DNA from: JAKACU01 sp021821185
GTDB taxonomy: Bacteria; Bacillota; Bacilli; Alicyclobacillales; SLC66
Direction of reading: 5' to 3'
Length of the DNA stretch: 64,000 nt
NCBI GenBank assembly: GCA_027343965.1
Contig: DAHWJX010000085.1
Span: forward strand, 15,479-79,478
Positions 1-9,797 of the stretch are shown here, in pieces (position 1 is the stretch's first letter; every line of letters starts with the position of its first letter). A program made the translations under genes and the position numbers. Below the pieces are notes generated by a model. That model did no database searches. It saw nothing but the letters and a program-made list of their open reading frames with translations, and had not been told where the DNA came from.

Positions 1-1
1 C

Positions 2-73
2 GCAAGTTGGGACATGTTTGCATCCTTTGAAGAGAGAGGACGCATCTTCAAAGAAGCTGTGCATAGATTGTAA
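2..73 (+). CDS. murD: UDP-N-acetylmuramoylalanine--D-glutamate ligase, C-terminal end (partial)
   Basis: Only the last 23 codons and the stop lie in the window; they read ASWDMFASFEERGRIFKEAV and end in HRL. The 'ASWD.F..FEERG..F...V' ending is the typical C-terminus of MurD, the cytoplasmic ATP-dependent ligase that adds D-glutamate to UDP-MurNAc-L-Ala. The position directly upstream of spoVE and murG matches the murD-spoVE-murG order of Bacillus. The 5' part is outside the window, so nothing can be said about the catalytic domain. Confidence 0.85.
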   Translation, partial: ASWDMFASFEERGRIFKEAVHRL

Positions 74-103
74 CCATGGACAAGTGTTCATGGGGGGACA
101 GCG

Positions 104-1198
104 GTGCATACCAAAAGAGTAGATTTGTGGATTCCGATCACGACGATCTCATTGTTAGTGATCGGTATTTTCATGGTACACAGTGCGAGTACCGTGTTAT
201 CATTGCAACGGTTTCATGATTCATTTTACTACGTGAAAAGGCAATTGCTGTGGGCTGGTCTTGGCACGGCATTAATGGTTCTGATGAGTCGCGTCGATTA
301 TCGCGTTTTTGAACGATATGCGCGGCTCATTTTGTTGATATGCATCATTTTTTTGGCACTCGTCTTGATTCCGCATATTGGCCAGGTACGTGGAGGTTCC
401 AGGGCATGGCTAGGAATTGGAACATTTGGTATCCAACCTTCGGAATTTGCGAAATTTGGTTTGATTATCTTTCTAAGTTGGTTGTTTAGTCGCTTTCCAG
501 ATCGTATGCTATCCTTTAGGCAAGGGTTTTTACCTCCGCTTTTGGTGATGGGTATCGTCGTCGGATTGATTATGCTAGAACCCGATCTTGGCCAAAGTGC
601 TGTCGTTGGTGGAGCTACGATGATCATGGTATTTGTCGCAGGAGCACGGATAAGGCATCTGCTTTATCTTGTTTTTGCAGGTCTTGCAGGTTTTGCAGTG
701 ATGATTGTGATGGCGCCGTATCGTCTAGAACGTGTAGTATCCTTTCTTGATCCTTGGAAGTACCCTGACACCATCGGATATCACATTATCATGTCTTTGA
801 TTGCCTTAGGTCGCGGTGCTATTCTAGGTGTGGGTCTTGGTCATAGCACGCAGAAATTCTCCTATTTGCCAGAACCGCAAACTGACTTTATTTTTGCGAT
901 CTTAACGGAAGAGTTAGGCATGATCGGCGCAGTTTTTGTGTTGTTTTTGTTTGCGATAGTTATCTGGCGTGGTTTGCATGCCGCGATGCGTGCGCAAGAT
1001 CGTTTTGGTATGTACCTTGCTGCTGGATTGACGGGCATCATCGCTGTTCAGGTTTGTATCAACGTCGGCGTCGTGACGGCGTTGCTTCCCGTGACAGGTA
1101 TTACGTTGCCGTTTATAAGCTATGGAGGATCATCCTTGACACTTATGCTGACCGCAGTCGGCATCCTTATGTCCATCTCTTCGCATGCTGATTATTGA
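104..1198 (+). CDS. spoVE: SEDS-family peptidoglycan glycosyltransferase SpoVE/FtsW
   Basis: A 364-residue polytopic membrane protein with about ten hydrophobic spans. Family signatures are visible: the GGSRAWL...QPSEFAK segment near residue 100-115, LEPDLGQS near residue 155-165, and the C-terminal LPVTGITLPFISYGGSS region. SEDS proteins polymerise lipid II into glycan strands with a partner class B PBP. The length (B. subtilis SpoVE is about 366 residues) and the place between murD and murG point to the SpoVE type, which makes spore cortex. If no other FtsW exists in the genome it could also serve division, so SpoVE versus FtsW is the uncertain part. The GTG start follows a GGGGGG ribosome-binding site. 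Confidence 0.88.
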   Translation: MHTKRVDLWIPITTISLLVIGIFMVHSASTVLSLQRFHDSFYYVKRQLLWAGLGTALMVLMSRVDYRVFERYARLILLICIIFLALVLIPHIGQVRGGSRAWLGIGTFGIQPSEFAKFGLIIFLSWLFSRFPDRMLSFRQGFLPPLLVMGIVVGLIMLEPDLGQSAVVGGATMIMVFVAGARIRHLLYLVFAGLAGFAVMIVMAPYRLERVVSFLDPWKYPDTIGYHIIMSLIALGRGAILGVGLGHSTQKFSYLPEPQTDFIFAILTEELGMIGAVFVLFLFAIVIWRGLHAAMRAQDRFGMYLAAGLTGIIAVQVCINVGVVTALLPVTGITLPFISYGGSSLTLMLTAVGILMSISSHADY

Positions 1199-1222
1199 AT
1201 TTCATTGGGGGTAAACAAGGCG

Positions 1223-2335
1223 ATGCGTGTTGTCTTAACAGGTGGTGGAACGGGTGGACATATTTACCCGGCATTGGCGATCGCACGCATGTTGCGGGAA
1301 AATCATCCTGATGTTCAACTATTATACATAGGAACCAAAAAAGGGCTTGAATATGATCTTGTTGCGCGTGAGCAACTTCCGTTCGCTTTTATTGAAGTAG
1401 AAGGCTTACGCAGAACACTGTCCTTGCATGCGTTGAAGACAGCATGGATGGCATTAACGAGTATCGTGGCTGCATCACGAATTCTGGCGCGGTTTCGCCC
1501 AGATGTCGTAATTGGAACCGGAGGCTATGTTGTGGTACCGGTAATTGCTGCGGCACACTTTCGTGGCATTCGTACGGGCATTCTCGAATTGGATGCGCAT
1601 GCTGGGCTTGCCAATCGTCTGGTGTATCGTTTTGCTGATACGGTGATGCTTGGCATGGAAAATAAATCCAATACATTTGCTAAGGCTAAGCATGTCGTAC
1701 TTACAGGCAACCCCAGAGCGTCTGAAGTTGCGTCTTTACCCGTCGACGCAAAAAAACTCTGTCAAGATGAACTTGGACTTAAGCATGGCGTATCCATCGT
1801 CACGATTGTGAGTGGTAGTCGTGGAGCACGTCCCATCAATCAGGCTGTGATGAGTTGGTTAGAGGCGAAATCATTACTGCCGTACCAAGTGGTGTGGATT
1901 ACCGGACAAGTTCACTATGATCACATTATGGAGCGATTTGGAACGGATACGTTATGCGGTGGCATGGTCAAGGTGGTTTCCTTTTACCATAACATGCCTG
2001 CCTTATTGGCGATGACGAGTGTTTTGGTTAGTCGCGCGGGGGCAACGACGTTAGCTGAAGTAACTGCATTGGGGGTACCTTCTATTTTAATTCCATCACC
2101 TTATGTGACGCACCATCATCAAGATATTAATGCGAGTGTCCTTGTAGATCGTGAAGCGGCTATTGTCCTTGCTGAACAGGATTTGACGCCAAGTAGCCTT
2201 GAAAGACAGATTGATGGACTCGTCACAAACCCGTTTCGCTTGGAAGCCATGGCTAAGGCCAGTCGCAGTTTAGGCAAAACGGACGCTTTACAACGAATTG
2301 ATCGAGAAATTCAACGTCTCGCCGTCATGGCGTGA
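1223..2335 (+). CDS. murG: UDP-GlcNAc:lipid I N-acetylglucosaminyltransferase MurG
   Basis: A 370-residue GT-B enzyme that converts lipid I to lipid II on the inner face of the membrane. The N-terminal glycine-rich loop TGGGTGGHIYPALAIA lies at the extreme start. The C-terminal donor-binding stretch SRAGATTLAEVTALGVPSILIPSP, followed by HHHQDINA, is intact. An upstream in-frame start at 1205 exists, but the ATG at 1223 places the MRVVLTGGGTGG start exactly where the family begins, with a GGGGG stretch upstream. It follows spoVE by 24 bases in the same operon. About 110 bases separate it from murB, with no gene or convincing promoter seen there. Confidence 0.95.
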   Translation: MRVVLTGGGTGGHIYPALAIARMLRENHPDVQLLYIGTKKGLEYDLVAREQLPFAFIEVEGLRRTLSLHALKTAWMALTSIVAASRILARFRPDVVIGTGGYVVVPVIAAAHFRGIRTGILELDAHAGLANRLVYRFADTVMLGMENKSNTFAKAKHVVLTGNPRASEVASLPVDAKKLCQDELGLKHGVSIVTIVSGSRGARPINQAVMSWLEAKSLLPYQVVWITGQVHYDHIMERFGTDTLCGGMVKVVSFYHNMPALLAMTSVLVSRAGATTLAEVTALGVPSILIPSPYVTHHHQDINASVLVDREAAIVLAEQDLTPSSLERQIDGLVTNPFRLEAMAKASRSLGKTDALQRIDREIQRLAVMA

Positions 2336-2445
2336 GGGATGCTTAGGCGCGTGTCACAATGCATCAACGTTACATATGATGTCGTACAGAGCGTGCAGAG
2401 CACATCATCACACCATGGTTTTAAAAGAGGGAGTGCTTTTGTTCC

Positions 2446-3354
2446 ATGGATAGCGATCGATATCGCTCGTTGTTTGATCAAGTGGAAGCCGTGGTTATGT
2501 TTGATGAACCGATGGCGCGACACACGACATGGCGGGTCGGTGGTCCGGCTGATATCTTTGCTGTGCCAACGAATGCATTACAGGTGCAACAACTCATGGC
2601 GGTAGCCCGCGACAGTGCGATTCCGTGGATAGCCATTGGACGTGGTAGCAATATTTTGGTGCAAGATGGTGGTATTCGCGGATTGGTCATTGCTCTTGGC
2701 GATGCCTTGTCGGAGTGTGCCATCGAGGGTAATCTTGTGACGGCTTATGCCGGACGAAGCCTTGTCTCTGTAGCCTACAAAGCCATACGTCAGGGACTAT
2801 CGGGGCTTGAGTTTGCTACAGGGATTCCAGGCAGTATCGGTGGGGCTGTTGCCATGAATGCGGGTGCTCATGGCTGTGAGATCAAAGATGTTCTCACAGC
2901 TGTCGATGTGATTAACAGAGATGGCTTATATTTTACGGTTCCGGCTGACCAGTTGCATTTTGCATATCGTCACAGCGTATTGCGGGAAAATGAATGGCTT
3001 GTGATTAAAGCTGTTTTTTCACTTCGTCCAGGTGATAGTCAAGCAATGCAAGAACGTACCCGGGCGTGGGCAAAACGCAGGCAAAGTACGCAACCACTCT
3101 CTTTGCCTAGTTGCGGCAGTGTGTTTCGCAATCCTGCAGGTGATTATTCGGCGCGCTTGATTGAGGCTTGTGGATTAAAGGGTAAACGCCTAGGTGATGC
3201 CCAGGTGTCTGAAAAACATGCCAATTTTATTGTGAATCTTGGTCATGCTAAAGCTTCTGATGTGTTAAGTTTACTGGAATTTGTACAACGAACTGTAAAA
3301 GAGACTTTTGGCGTGGAGCTGTTGCCGGAAGTGCGTGTCGTCGGGGAGAAATAG
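2446..3354 (+). CDS. murB: UDP-N-acetylenolpyruvoylglucosamine reductase MurB
   Basis: A 302-residue FAD flavoprotein that reduces the product of MurA to UDP-MurNAc using NADPH. Visible family motifs are the FAD-binding GRGSNILVQDGGIRG near residue 65, GIPGSIGGAVAMNAGAHG near residue 125, the proton-donor region LPSCGSVFRNP near residue 220, and the C-terminal LLPEVRVVG containing the conserved Glu. Length matches B. subtilis MurB (about 303). The ATG at 2446 has a GGGAG site somewhat far upstream; no closer in-frame start is present. The next gene, murA, makes its substrate, 16 bases downstream. Confidence 0.95.
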   Translation: MDSDRYRSLFDQVEAVVMFDEPMARHTTWRVGGPADIFAVPTNALQVQQLMAVARDSAIPWIAIGRGSNILVQDGGIRGLVIALGDALSECAIEGNLVTAYAGRSLVSVAYKAIRQGLSGLEFATGIPGSIGGAVAMNAGAHGCEIKDVLTAVDVINRDGLYFTVPADQLHFAYRHSVLRENEWLVIKAVFSLRPGDSQAMQERTRAWAKRRQSTQPLSLPSCGSVFRNPAGDYSARLIEACGLKGKRLGDAQVSEKHANFIVNLGHAKASDVLSLLEFVQRTVKETFGVELLPEVRVVGEK

Positions 3355-3370
3355 CACGGAGGTGACAGAA

Positions 3371-4660
3371 GTGGAACGATTGGTTATCCGGGGAGGTCGG
3401 CCATTAGAAGGTTCTACCCGGATTCACGGGGCGAAAAATGCGGCTTTACCGATTTTGGCTGCCGTGACCATGGCGGACGGCGAGACGGTGATTCGCGATG
3501 TTCCTAACCTCGATGATATTCGGGTGATGCTCGATATCCTGCGCTCCATTGGGGCGCGCGTTCATTATGCGGATCGCGTGGTGACCGTTGATCCTACTGG
3601 GATTTGTACAACAGACGTTCCTGAACATTTGATGCGTATGATGAGGTCCTCGGTATTTCTGATGGGGCCGCTTTTAGCGCGCTTTGGTAATGTGCGGGTC
3701 TCAAAACCCGGTGGATGTTCGATCGGAACGAGACCCATCGATTTTCATGTTAAAGGACTTGCCATGCTTGGCGCAGACATTATCGATCGTCATGGCTACA
3801 TTGAATGTCTATCCACGCGATTACAGGGCACGACGATTTTTCTTGACTTTCCAAGTGTTGGTGCCACAGAGAATCTGATGATGGCAGCTAGTCTGGCGCA
3901 AGGAGAAACAGTCATCGGCAATGCTGCACGCGAGCCGGAAATTAGAGATTTGGCGCTCTTTTTGCAAAAGATGGGTGCTCACATTGAAGGCGCCGGTGAA
4001 GATACCATTGTCATCCACGGTGTTGAACGTCTGCATGGGTGTGACTTTCGCGTATCACCTGATCGCGTGGTGGCAGGAACAATGATGATTGCAGGGGCGA
4101 TCACGAAAGGGCATATCCAGTTGGAGAATGCTCGATCATCGGATTTGGCCGCAGTGATTATGAAATTGCGCGAAGCAGGTGTTCATGTCACGGCAGGAAA
4201 TGATATAATTGAAGTCAAACAAACAGGGACACTGCGTGCTGTCGATCGCGTTCAAACTGCGCCGTTTCCTGGTTTTCCCACTGATTTGCAAGCACCATTT
4301 ATGTCCTTGTTAACACTGGCTAAGGGAACCAGCATTATCTCAGAAACGATCTTTGAAGATCGATTTCAACATGTTAGTGAATTGCAACGTATGGGGGCAG
4401 CGATCAAGGTGGATTTGCGCACTGCCTTCATTAAAGGTGTCCGTGAATTATCCGGAGCCATGGTCGAAGCAACCGATTTGCGAGCGGGTGCAGCTCTCGT
4501 GTTGGCGGGGCTCAGCGCACAAGGTACCACGATCGTCGATCGGGTCTACCATGTTGATCGTGGCTATGAATCACTTGAAACGCAGTTGCACGAACTTGGG
4601 GCGAACATCAGGCGGTTGCGCGATCAGCCCCATGCTGATATTGCTGTGGCTGAGGTTTGA
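3371..4660 (+). CDS. murA: UDP-N-acetylglucosamine 1-carboxyvinyltransferase MurA
   Basis: A 429-residue inside-out alpha/beta barrel enzyme that transfers enolpyruvate from PEP to UDP-GlcNAc, the first committed step of peptidoglycan synthesis. The reactive cysteine that fosfomycin alkylates is present at residue 116 in the PGGCSIGTRPIDFHVKGL loop. The KNAALP segment near residue 22 carries the conserved Lys-Asn. The open frame extends back into murB, but the GTG at 3371 with GGAGGTGA eight bases upstream is the likely start and gives the canonical N-terminus (MERLVIRGG). Placement between murB and divIB differs from B. subtilis, where both murA paralogues lie elsewhere. Confidence 0.95.
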   Translation: MERLVIRGGRPLEGSTRIHGAKNAALPILAAVTMADGETVIRDVPNLDDIRVMLDILRSIGARVHYADRVVTVDPTGICTTDVPEHLMRMMRSSVFLMGPLLARFGNVRVSKPGGCSIGTRPIDFHVKGLAMLGADIIDRHGYIECLSTRLQGTTIFLDFPSVGATENLMMAASLAQGETVIGNAAREPEIRDLALFLQKMGAHIEGAGEDTIVIHGVERLHGCDFRVSPDRVVAGTMMIAGAITKGHIQLENARSSDLAAVIMKLREAGVHVTAGNDIIEVKQTGTLRAVDRVQTAPFPGFPTDLQAPFMSLLTLAKGTSIISETIFEDRFQHVSELQRMGAAIKVDLRTAFIKGVRELSGAMVEATDLRAGAALVLAGLSAQGTTIVDRVYHVDRGYESLETQLHELGANIRRLRDQPHADIAVAEV

Positions 4661-4735
4661 TGGTTAACTCGATGACAGCCCTTGCGACTGCTATTCGCGG
4701 GGGCATCGTTGTTTTTATAGGAGGTTTTTCGTGTC

Positions 4736-5494
4736 GTGCTAGCGCATACGCCTGAAGGGGCGCATAAACGGCGCATTGTTTTTAGCGTTTTTGTGATTAT
4801 TTTTTTTCTGTTTATATCTTTCGTTGTGTATATTCGTTCCCCACTGGCACGTGTTCAAAAAATTACTGTTTCCGGCGCCAAAGATATTAATGCCTCCTTT
4901 ATTCTGCACGCTACAGGGATTGCGGTCGGCCAAAATTTGTTTGTGTTGTCTCCTTCTGACGCAAAGCATCGTTTGCTATCTGATTTTCCTATCCTGCAAC
5001 ATGCGGTGATTACCCGCGATTTTTGGACTCAATCTGTGTCCATTCGATTAACTGAGCGCACCATTGCTGGTATCTTGGTGTCCGGTGGAAATCTTTATGA
5101 GGTTTTAGCCGATGGCACCATCTTGACTCAAGACCCAGCTGGATATGGTGTCAATCGCCCACTAATCACGACATCAGATCCCATTGCCGTGGGCTTAGGT
5201 GTGCGGCTTACTGATCCATCTTTAATCGCCGTTTGTAACCAACTGCCGTTTATCCCTGGAAATGATCTCACACAACTATCCGAGTTGCATGTGATGATGT
5301 ATGAGGGCCATCCTTCCATCTTGGCTTTTACTAAAGATCAATTTGAAATCAGAATGTCGATTCACCATATCGCGTCTTCTCTTGCGCTTTATGATGCTAT
5401 CCATCAGCGACTAATCAATCAACATGCGGCACCAGGTCTGATCAATCTTTTAGGTGGTGGACTTGGCGTCTATCAACCGTTTAGACATCCATAA
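4736..5494 (+). CDS. divIB: Cell division protein DivIB/FtsQ
   Basis: A 252-residue bitopic protein with a short basic cytoplasmic N-terminus, one membrane span around residues 11-33, then a POTRA domain starting at VQKITVSGAKDINASFI, followed by a beta domain. DivIB stabilises the FtsL-DivIC-PBP2B septal complex outside the membrane. The GTG start at 4736 has AGGAGG ten bases upstream; a GTG five bases earlier is out of frame and quickly stopped. Its place between murA and the DUF881 pair matches the dcw order of spore formers. The tail after the POTRA/beta region is short compared with B. subtilis. Confidence 0.88.
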   Translation: MLAHTPEGAHKRRIVFSVFVIIFFLFISFVVYIRSPLARVQKITVSGAKDINASFILHATGIAVGQNLFVLSPSDAKHRLLSDFPILQHAVITRDFWTQSVSIRLTERTIAGILVSGGNLYEVLADGTILTQDPAGYGVNRPLITTSDPIAVGLGVRLTDPSLIAVCNQLPFIPGNDLTQLSELHVMMYEGHPSILAFTKDQFEIRMSIHHIASSLALYDAIHQRLINQHAAPGLINLLGGGLGVYQPFRHP

Positions 5495-5508
5495 AAGGAC
5501 GTGTTTGG

Positions 5509-6246
5509 ATGCGTTTAACAAAAAATATCGTGGCGTGGACGATTGTGTCAGCTGTTGTCGGGATTATGATGTCCGTGCAATACCACGATGTGCTTCTTGG
5601 GGGAGCTGCGATTTGGTCTTCTTTACCCGATGTCGCAGGTGTTCATGCACGCTTAGAAGCCGTAACTGACTACAATACCAGCTTATCTCATGAAATTTCA
5701 CATATGGACTCCTTGATTGTTCGACTGCAAAACAACGCTTTACGCAAAGGCGGCTCTGTGGCAGAGATGCAGCGGCAGATTAATGCTGCTAAGGTACTGA
5801 GTGGCTCGGCCAAAGTCATTGGCGAAGGGGTTACCGTAACGATTAGCGACGGTCAGATACGTGGAGCCAATTTGCAACAGTTTCTTACACATGACTGGGA
5901 TCTTCGCTCGGTGGTCAATGAATTGTTTGCAGCAGGCGCGCAGGCTGTTGCTGTGAATCAGGCGCGTATAACGGCCACCACAGCAATTTTTTGTGTTGGT
6001 CCCGTGGTTAATGTCGGTGGGCAACGTTTAGGGTCTCCCTTTGTCGTACAAGCGATTGGTAATCCAAGCGTACTTTTTGCCGCACTTTCTTTACCTGGTG
6101 GCGTGCTTAATGTACTAAAAGAAGTCAATCGTGGGCTCGACATTTCTACACCGATCATGAAAAGGAGGTTGGTCTTGCCGGCTTATGAAACGCCGATAAC
6201 GCCTATGACGGTGGGGGGGAATGCCTTATCAGCAACAACAAAATGA
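5509..6246 (+). CDS. DUF881 membrane-anchored protein (YlxW-like)
   Basis: A 245-residue protein with an N-terminal membrane anchor (residues about 8-28), a short helical segment, and a DUF881 domain recognisable from VIGEGVTVTISDGQIRGANLQQFLTHDWDLRSVVNELFAAGAQAVAVNQARI. Members of this family lie between divIB and sbp in B. subtilis (ylxW/ylxX); their exact role is not established. The start ATG has AAAGGACGTG upstream. It overlaps the next DUF881 gene by four bases (ATGA), so the two are translationally coupled. The overlap and shared fold suggest an ancient tandem duplication. Confidence 0.8.
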   Translation: MRLTKNIVAWTIVSAVVGIMMSVQYHDVLLGGAAIWSSLPDVAGVHARLEAVTDYNTSLSHEISHMDSLIVRLQNNALRKGGSVAEMQRQINAAKVLSGSAKVIGEGVTVTISDGQIRGANLQQFLTHDWDLRSVVNELFAAGAQAVAVNQARITATTAIFCVGPVVNVGGQRLGSPFVVQAIGNPSVLFAALSLPGGVLNVLKEVNRGLDISTPIMKRRLVLPAYETPITPMTVGGNALSATTK

Positions 6247-6983
6247 AACGTCGACAGGTTATAACGGGACTGGCAGTCACTCTTGTTTTAGGACTTATGC
6301 TTGGTTTAGAAACACACATTGATCATACGACGTCGAGCAATTCCATGGGGTCTTATCTAGCACAAAGTCAGGCGCTGACGACAGCTATGCAATTGTCACC
6401 GAAACTTCAAAGGAGACTAGCGCAGGATGAAAAGCAGTTGCAGGCATTACAAGCCACTGCGTCGAATGTATCTCATGGATTGGCCATGATGCGTCAAGAA
6501 TTAGTGTCCTTGCAAAAAAGTGCCGGCTTGACCTCATTACAGGGTCCAGGACTCGTGATCACGATCAATTACGATCCTAACTTGCCTGTGATTCCTTCCT
6601 TGCGCTACGTCGATGAAGCACAGCAATTGCAAATGGTGATCAATTTATTGGCTGCAAGTGGTGCCAAAGGTTTTGCGATCAATGGGCAACGGCTTGTCAC
6701 AACGACGGCGATTCGTTCAGTAAATGGTTTGTCTGCACCTGCAGGACCATTTTCAGGTACGGTGCAAGTTGGGGGGGTTCCTATACAGGCTCCTTACACG
6801 ATCCGTGTCGTGGGGCCAGTGCAAAGTTTGAACAATATGCTTCAAGTCGAGGCAATCGCCCAACAATTTGCTATTCTTGATCAATCTTTTATTGTGCATG
6901 CCTATCGGCAATATAATGGTGTCTCTTTGCCTGCCTACGATGGTGCGTTGCCTTTTTCGTACATCACGGAGGTGGGGGCGTAA
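6243..6983 (+). CDS. DUF881 membrane-anchored protein (YlxX-like), paralogue of the preceding gene
   Basis: A 246-residue second copy of the DUF881 arrangement: one N-terminal span (residues about 6-22), a predicted coiled coil around residues 50-95 (rich in Q, L and E), then the domain starting LQGPGLVITINYDPN and containing DEAQQLQMVINLLAASGAKGFAINGQRLVTTTAIR. Function is unknown. The adjacent partner and the divIB/sbp/ftsA context suggest a link with the divisome or envelope. It begins inside the stop codon of the first copy and its own TAA shares a base with the start of sbp. Confidence 0.8.
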   Translation: MKRRQVITGLAVTLVLGLMLGLETHIDHTTSSNSMGSYLAQSQALTTAMQLSPKLQRRLAQDEKQLQALQATASNVSHGLAMMRQELVSLQKSAGLTSLQGPGLVITINYDPNLPVIPSLRYVDEAQQLQMVINLLAASGAKGFAINGQRLVTTTAIRSVNGLSAPAGPFSGTVQVGGVPIQAPYTIRVVGPVQSLNNMLQVEAIAQQFAILDQSFIVHAYRQYNGVSLPAYDGALPFSYITEVGA

Positions 6984-7351
6984 TGGTTTATATTATTCCT
7001 GTCGCAGGACTTGTTATAGGGTTAATGGTTGGTTTATTGATCAATGTTCATCTACCTATTTTATATGGGAGTTATCTCTCTGTGGCTATTTTGGCCGCAT
7101 TCGACACGGTGTTTGGTGGATTACGTTCGATGTTGCAAAAGCGATTTGATCATCGGGTTTTTTTATCGGGATTTTTCTTTAACACCTTGTTGGCTGCCTT
7201 GCTTGCGTTCATTGGATCGATCCTTGGCCTTGATTTGACACTAGCTGCGGTCGTAGCTTTTGGTGTGAGGATATTCAACAACTTGGCGGCTATCCGGCAT
7301 CTTGTCCTTTCTAGGCAAAAATTTGAATCCCCAAATGATAGAATTTCATGA
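6983..7351 (+). CDS. sbp: Small basic protein Sbp (DUF1290)
   Basis: A 122-residue, almost entirely hydrophobic protein with about four membrane spans. The segments LPILYGSYLSVAILAAFDTVFGGLRSML and RIFNNLAAIRH match the Sbp family found between divIB and ftsA in spore formers; B. subtilis Sbp has 121 residues. The molecular role is not known. Its ATG overlaps the TAA of the upstream DUF881 gene by one base, with GGAGGTGGGGG upstream. A 68-base gap before ftsA follows, with no clear promoter. Confidence 0.85.
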   Translation: MVYIIPVAGLVIGLMVGLLINVHLPILYGSYLSVAILAAFDTVFGGLRSMLQKRFDHRVFLSGFFFNTLLAALLAFIGSILGLDLTLAAVVAFGVRIFNNLAAIRHLVLSRQKFESPNDRIS

Positions 7352-7419
7352 TAAGATAGATTGGTGTACTTTGTACAGGTAGAAAAATGGAAGTTTAGTG
7401 GAGAAGGGAGTGCCCCTCC

Positions 7420-8646
7420 TTGACCAAGGGAGATATCGTTGTTGGGTTAGATATAGGCACGTCAGTTGTACGAACGATTATTGGCGAACTTGATGGTCAA
7501 AACGTGAATATCATCGGCGTTGGAACGGCAAAAAGCGAAGGCATTAAAAAAGGTGCCATCATTGACATCGATGCTACAGTGTCAGCGATTAAAGCGTCCA
7601 TTGGTCATGCCGAACGTATGGTCGGCATCACGATTCATGCGGCCTATGTTGGAGTATCAGGCGCTCACATTGCGCTTCAACCTAGTCACGGCATCGTTGC
7701 TGTATCTTCCACAGATCGAGAGATTGGCGATGAAGATGTTGAACGCGTGATTGCGGCTGCCAGAGTGCTGAATCTCCCTGCAGAAAGAGAGATTATCGAT
7801 GTGGTCCCGCGAGCGTTTACGGTAGACGGATTAACGGATGTCACGGATCCTCGAGGCATGATAGGTGTTCGCCTTGAGGTGGATAGCTATGTGGTGACTG
7901 GTTCTCGTACGGTTTTACACAATCTTATGCGATGCGTTGAACGTGCTGGTATCGAGGTAGCAGGTACGATTTTGTTGCCGCTTGCCGCTGCGGACATGGT
8001 GTTATCGGCTGACGAGAAAAAACTTGGTGTAGTTTTAGCTGATGTTGGCGCAGGATCTGTTATTGTATCGGTTTTTCAAAATGGCGTTTTAGAGCAACTG
8101 GATTCTGTTCCTATCGGTGGTGACAGTGTTACGTATGACGTTACCGTCGGCCTTCAGTGTGGAACGGAGGCTGCAGAAGCGGCGAAACAGCGACATGGTG
8201 TTGCTGATGTTTCCTTGGCGCGGGAAGAGGAAAAGTTCAAAATACAGCGAATAGGTAATAGTATGGATAAAGAGTTTACTGCTGTCGAACTCGGCCATAT
8301 TATTGAACCACGTATGCGTGAGATTTTTGCTTTAGTTCGTGATCGAGTGGAACGCATGGGATATGGTAAAGGATTGCCAAGCGGATACGTTCTGACAGGT
8401 GGCGGTATGCTGCTAAAGGGTGCGGACAAGCTGGCGCAAGAAGAACTTCTGGCTCCAGTGCGTATTGCGGCTCCAGACTATGTGGGTGTGCGTGATCCAT
8501 CCTATGTTGGGTGTGTTGGCATGATCAAATATGTTTCGCGGTTTTATAGTCGCAGCGCAGCCGCTGCAACGGCGCCAGTGAAACGTGCGCGAGCGCAGGG
8601 GAGCGCCTTATCACGGATCAAAGGATGGTTTCAGGATTTTATTTAA
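7420..8646 (+). CDS. ftsA: Cell division protein FtsA
   Basis: A 408-residue actin-fold ATPase that tethers FtsZ filaments to the membrane. The phosphate-1 motif VVGLDIGTSVVRTII is at the N-terminus, the 1C domain follows, the phosphate-2 region LADVGAGSVIVSVF lies near residue 206, and the adenosine motif VLTGGGMLLKGADKLA near residue 325. The C-terminal LSRIKGWFQDFI is an amphipathic helix of the membrane-targeting type. The start is a TTG with AAGGGAG nine bases upstream. ftsZ follows after 49 bases. Confidence 0.95.
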   Translation: MTKGDIVVGLDIGTSVVRTIIGELDGQNVNIIGVGTAKSEGIKKGAIIDIDATVSAIKASIGHAERMVGITIHAAYVGVSGAHIALQPSHGIVAVSSTDREIGDEDVERVIAAARVLNLPAEREIIDVVPRAFTVDGLTDVTDPRGMIGVRLEVDSYVVTGSRTVLHNLMRCVERAGIEVAGTILLPLAAADMVLSADEKKLGVVLADVGAGSVIVSVFQNGVLEQLDSVPIGGDSVTYDVTVGLQCGTEAAEAAKQRHGVADVSLAREEEKFKIQRIGNSMDKEFTAVELGHIIEPRMREIFALVRDRVERMGYGKGLPSGYVLTGGGMLLKGADKLAQEELLAPVRIAAPDYVGVRDPSYVGCVGMIKYVSRFYSRSAAAATAPVKRARAQGSALSRIKGWFQDFI

Positions 8647-8695
8647 TGATCCTAGTCTTCGTGGAGTGTTGATATAGCGTCAAGGAGGACGTGGC

Positions 8696-9769
8696 ATGTT
8701 GGAGTTTGATTTTGAAATGGAATCGCTCGCGCACATCAAGGTGATTGGTGTCGGTGGGGGAGGCTGTAATGCAGTCAATCGAATGATTGAAGCCGGCGTG
8801 CGCAATGTTGATTTCATTGCTGTCAACACCGATGCACAGGCACTGCATTTGTCTAAAGCGGCGGATCGTATTCAGATCGGTGAAAAATTGACGCGTGGTC
8901 TAGGTGCGGGTGCTAATCCCGATATCGGTAAAAGAGCAGCAGAAGAGAGTCGCGAACTTGTCATGAATGCGCTTCGTGGTGCCGACATGGTCTTTGTGAC
9001 AGCGGGAATGGGTGGCGGAACAGGAACAGGCGCCGCACCGGTTATTGCGGAAATCGCGAAGGAACTTGGAGCGTTAACCGTAGGTGTCGTGACAAAGCCT
9101 TTTACGTTTGAGGGTCGCCGCCGCCTTAATCAGGCTGATGGCGGGATTGCTTCGTTGAAGGAGAAAGTTGATACATTGATCGTGATTCCTAACGATCGGC
9201 TTTTAGAAATCGTCGAAAAAAATACACCGATGCTTGAAGCGTTCCGTGAGGCGGACAACGTATTGCGTCAAGGTGTATCCGGTATTTCTGACTTAATTGC
9301 AGAAACTGGATTGATCAACGTTGATTTTGCTGATGTGAAGGCGATTATGATGGAACGCGGTAGCGCCTTGATGGGTATCGGGGTAGCTTCGGGTGAGAAA
9401 CGTGCTGCTGAAGCGGCGCAAAAGGCTATCCGTAGCCCATTGCTTGATACGCCCATTGATGGCGCGCGCGGTGTACTTATTCATGTGGCAGGTGGCGAAA
9501 ACCTGACGTTGTTTGAAGCACATGAAGCGGCCAATATCGTAGCTGAAGCTGCTGATCCGGATGTTAACTTTATCTTTGGCGCTGTCATCAAACCTGACCT
9601 TAAAGATGAACTGATCGTTACGGTGATTGCGACAGGCTTCGAACATCGTGCAGGTACTTCCACCCCCAAATCCATCACCCACAAGACAGATGTAAAGACT
9701 ACTGACCTTTCTTCGGACAACTTGGACATTCCTACCTTTCTACGTAATCGCGCTAATCCTCGCTCATAA
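8696..9769 (+). CDS. ftsZ: Cell division GTPase FtsZ
   Basis: A 357-residue tubulin homologue that polymerises into the Z-ring. The N-terminal [19 protein letters not shown] loop, the tubulin signature [18 protein letters not shown] near residue 105, the T7-loop region with [11 protein letters not shown] near residue 205, and the C-terminal peptide [10 protein letters not shown] that binds FtsA and SepF are all present. A linker of about 40 residues separates the core from the C-terminal peptide. The ATG follows AAGGAGGACG. A terminator closes the operon 28 bases downstream. Confidence 0.97.
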   Translation: MLEFDFEMESLAHIKVIGVGGGGCNAVNRMIEAGVRNVDFIAVNTDAQALHLSKAADRIQIGEKLTRGLGAGANPDIGKRAAEESRELVMNALRGADMVFVTAGMGGGTGTGAAPVIAEIAKELGALTVGVVTKPFTFEGRRRLNQADGGIASLKEKVDTLIVIPNDRLLEIVEKNTPMLEAFREADNVLRQGVSGISDLIAETGLINVDFADVKAIMMERGSALMGIGVASGEKRAAEAAQKAIRSPLLDTPIDGARGVLIHVAGGENLTLFEAHEAANIVAEAADPDVNFIFGAVIKPDLKDELIVTVIATGFEHRAGTSTPKSITHKTDVKTTDLSSDNLDIPTFLRNRANPRS

Positions 9770-9797
9770 GTTGACGTGATTTTCGCGGTACCATCAT